A DNA stretch of 33,633 bases from DASYYE01 sp035946955 (lineage in GTDB: Bacteria > Actinomycetota > Actinomycetes > Streptosporangiales > Streptosporangiaceae): contig DASYYE010000263.1 in NCBI GenBank assembly GCA_035946955.1, forward strand, positions 1 to 33,633. Reading direction: 5' to 3'. Positions 32,200-33,633 of this stretch are shown one piece after another (within the stretch, counting starts at the first letter, position 1; the number at the start of each line of letters is the position of its first letter). A program made the translations under genes and the position numbers. Below the pieces are notes generated by a model. It saw only the letters and a list, made by a program, of their open reading frames with translations. It was not told where the DNA came from and did not search any database.

Positions 32200-32247
32200 G
32201 TGCTTACCAGCCGCATCCTCGTACTTGCCAGGCGCGCGGGCCACTAG
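32200..32247 (+). CDS. ilvB leader peptide (attenuation)
   Basis: This 15-residue frame reads MLTSRILVLARRAGH from a GTG start, with a run of Ile-Leu-Val-Leu control codons. Actinobacterial ilvB genes commonly have such a leader, ending in basic residues after the branched-chain codons. The predicted transcript start makes it leaderless. A 9-bp stem (32232-32240 with 32258-32266) begins over its last codons, and a terminator hairpin follows. Ribosome position on the control codons would thus sense charged Ile, Leu and Val tRNA and set read-through into ilvB. Confidence 0.8.
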   Translation: MLTSRILVLARRAGH

Positions 32248-32267
32248 ACCCCCCGCACCCGCGCGCT

Positions 32268-32303
32268 CCCCTCGGCTGCCCTACCGGGCAGGAGGGGTTT
32301 TTT
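32268..32303 (+). terminator. ilvB attenuator terminator
   Basis: CCCCTC-GG-CTGCCC (32268-32281) pairs with GGGCAGGAGGGG (32286-32297) as a 12-bp stem with a 2-base bulge, followed by six T. It lies between the leader peptide and ilvB, about 50 bp before the ilvB start, so it is an attenuator, not an end-of-gene terminator. Confidence 0.88.
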
Positions 32304-32353
32304 GTTGCCAGCACTGCCCCAATGCAGGACGTAGCAGATTGAGGAACCTTCCG

Positions 32354-33633
32354 ATGACGGACCACACCACCACGGCAGGCTCTGGGGCCGGCCCAGCGGC
32401 CGTGCAGGACACGCCCAGCCGGCTGGGGCATGGGCCTTCACCGCGGGACGTCGCGGCCCGGTTCGGCTCGCGCGAGGCACCGGCGGCCAGCGGGCACATC
32501 CGGCCTGACCCCGACGCCGCCCGGGTGCGGCCCACGCCTACCCCCCTGTCGGCAGCGACCGCGGCGCCGGTCAGCATGACAGGCGCGCAGGCCCTCGTGG
32601 CCTCCCTGGAGCACCTGGGGGTCGACGTCGTGTTCGGCATCCCAGGCGGCGCGATCCTGCCCGCCTACGACCCGCTGTACGACTCCGTCCGCGTGCATCA
32701 CATCCTGGTCAGGCACGAGCAGGGCGCTGGCCACGCCGCCGCCGGGTACGCGCAGGCCACTGGACGCACCGGCGTGTGCATGGCCACCTCGGGCCCAGGC
32801 GCCACGAACCTGGTGACCCCGCTGGCCGACGCCTACATGGACTCCGTGCCCATCGTGGCCATCACCGGCCAGGTCCCGACCGGGCTCATCGGCACGGACG
32901 GGTTCCAGGAAGCGGACATCGCTGGCATCACGCTCCCCATCACCAAGCACAACTTCCTCGTGACCAGCGCCGACGACATCGCGCGGACCGTGGCCGAGGC
33001 CTTCCACGTCGCCGCCACTGGGCGGCCGGGGCCGGTGCTCGTGGACATCGCCAAAGACGCGCTGCAGGCCAAGACCACGTTCCGCTGGCCGGTCCCGTTC
33101 GACCTGCCTGGCTACCGGCCCGTGACCCGCCCCCACTCACGGCAGGTGCGCGAAGCCTGCCGGATGATGATGGCGGCCAAGCGCCCGGTGCTCTATGTCG
33201 GCGGCGGGGTGATCAAGGCGGAAGCCAGCAAGGAACTCCTGGCCCTTGCCGAACTCACCGGGATGCCGGTGGTCACCACGCTGATGGCACGTGGCGCGTT
33301 CCCCAGCAGCCACCCGCTGAACGTCGGCATGCCCGGCATGCATGGCTCCGTGGCCGCGGTCGGTGCGCTGCAAAAGTCCGACCTGCTCGTGGCACTGGGT
33401 GCGAGGTTCGATGACCGGGTCACGGGCCGCCTGGACAGTTTCGCGCCCGGCGCGGCCGTGATCCACGCCGACATCGACCCGGCCGAGATCTCCAAGAACC
33501 GGCGGGCGGACGTCCCCATCGTCGGCGACTGCCGCGAGGTGATCACCGAGCTGCTGGCCGCGGTCCAGGCGGAGCACGAGGCCGGCCACCGGGCCGACCT
33601 GACGGCCTGGTGGTCGCAGCTGGACGCCTGGCG
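32354..33633 (+). CDS. ilvB: Acetolactate synthase large subunit (partial, 3' end outside window)
   Basis: This thiamine diphosphate and FAD enzyme is the first common step of valine, leucine and isoleucine synthesis, joining pyruvate with pyruvate or 2-ketobutyrate. 426 codons are visible. A low-complexity extension of about 75 residues precedes MTGAQALVASLEHLGVDVVFGIPGG. The cofactor-activating Glu is E122 in VRHEQGAGHAA. ATSGPGATNLVT, DSVPIVAITGQVPT and GTDGFQEADI follow, then the central FAD-associated region with GARFDDRVTG. The thiamine pyrophosphate-binding C-terminal domain lies beyond the edge. GAGGA precedes the ATG by about 9 bases. Regulation is by the leader peptide and attenuator just upstream; ilvN and ilvC are expected next. 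Confidence 0.96.
   Translation, partial: MTDHTTTAGSGAGPAAVQDTPSRLGHGPSPRDVAARFGSREAPAASGHIRPDPDAARVRPTPTPLSAATAAPVSMTGAQALVASLEHLGVDVVFGIPGGAILPAYDPLYDSVRVHHILVRHEQGAGHAAAGYAQATGRTGVCMATSGPGATNLVTPLADAYMDSVPIVAITGQVPTGLIGTDGFQEADIAGITLPITKHNFLVTSADDIARTVAEAFHVAATGRPGPVLVDIAKDALQAKTTFRWPVPFDLPGYRPVTRPHSRQVREACRMMMAAKRPVLYVGGGVIKAEASKELLALAELTGMPVVTTLMARGAFPSSHPLNVGMPGMHGSVAAVGALQKSDLLVALGARFDDRVTGRLDSFAPGAAVIHADIDPAEISKNRRADVPIVGDCREVITELLAAVQAEHEAGHRADLTAWWSQLDAW

Noticed and set aside
1..33633. tRNA, rRNA or CRISPR features
   Set aside because: No cloverleaf with a matching acceptor stem, no rRNA segments and no regular spacer-repeat pattern were seen by eye; a covariance scan would be needed to exclude a tRNA formally.

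Overview
This window comes from a high-GC actinomycete chromosome. The evidence is the strong G/C third-position bias, frequent GTG starts, apparently leaderless promoters, and a housekeeping gene order (cysteine desulfurase, mnmA, MetE-like protein, ligA, GGDEF-EAL protein, gatCAB, later a GGDEF protein and ilvB). From memory, this order resembles the Streptomyces coelicolor SCO5486-SCO5512 neighbourhood. I cannot name the genus.

Left accessory part (1-7652). A minus-strand cassette encodes a 70-residue cysteine-rich peptide, a MauD/TlpA-like membrane-anchored thiol oxidoreductase and an ABC exporter cut by the window edge. A strong hairpin follows the peptide gene. I read this as a candidate secreted disulfide-peptide (possibly RiPP-like) system, and it is the most novel item here. 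Behind it lie a deleted HAD phosphatase remnant, a PaaN-type aldehyde dehydrogenase with a palindromic operator, and a membrane PAS-GGDEF-EAL protein with a GADEF variant.

Sulfur and tRNA part (7653-11490). A histidine phosphatase diverges from a cysteine desulfurase. The desulfurase is followed by mnmA, so sulfur donor and tRNA thiolase sit together. A GNAT acetyltransferase converges on mnmA with no intervening base.

Regulator and protease part (11491-15153). A GntR/UTRA regulator, possibly with a 21-codon ORF behind it, diverges from a 95-residue one-TM protein. A secreted V8/trypsin-like protease with a clear terminator follows.

Core block (15215-24330). This holds a short MetE-like methionine synthase, NAD-dependent DNA ligase, an RmdB-like GGDEF-EAL protein, then gatC-gatA-gatB packed with 17, 3 and -1 bp gaps.

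Inserted-looking cassette (24301-26631). Three tightly packed minus-strand genes (2TM protein, BtrH_N-type protein, SCP2-type protein) lie between the real gatB 3' end and a second, frameshifted copy of the last ~120 bp of gatB. A perfect 25-bp inverted repeat follows. The 2TM and BtrH-like proteins share the same N-terminal segment.

Right part (26723-33633). A secreted Vgb-like beta-propeller with a cupredoxin-like tail, an SRPBCC protein, a D-2-hydroxyacid dehydrogenase and a membrane PAS-GGDEF protein lead to ilvB. The ilvB gene has a leader peptide, an attenuator-type terminator and an upstream palindrome. No tRNA, rRNA, CRISPR array, integrase or transposase was seen.
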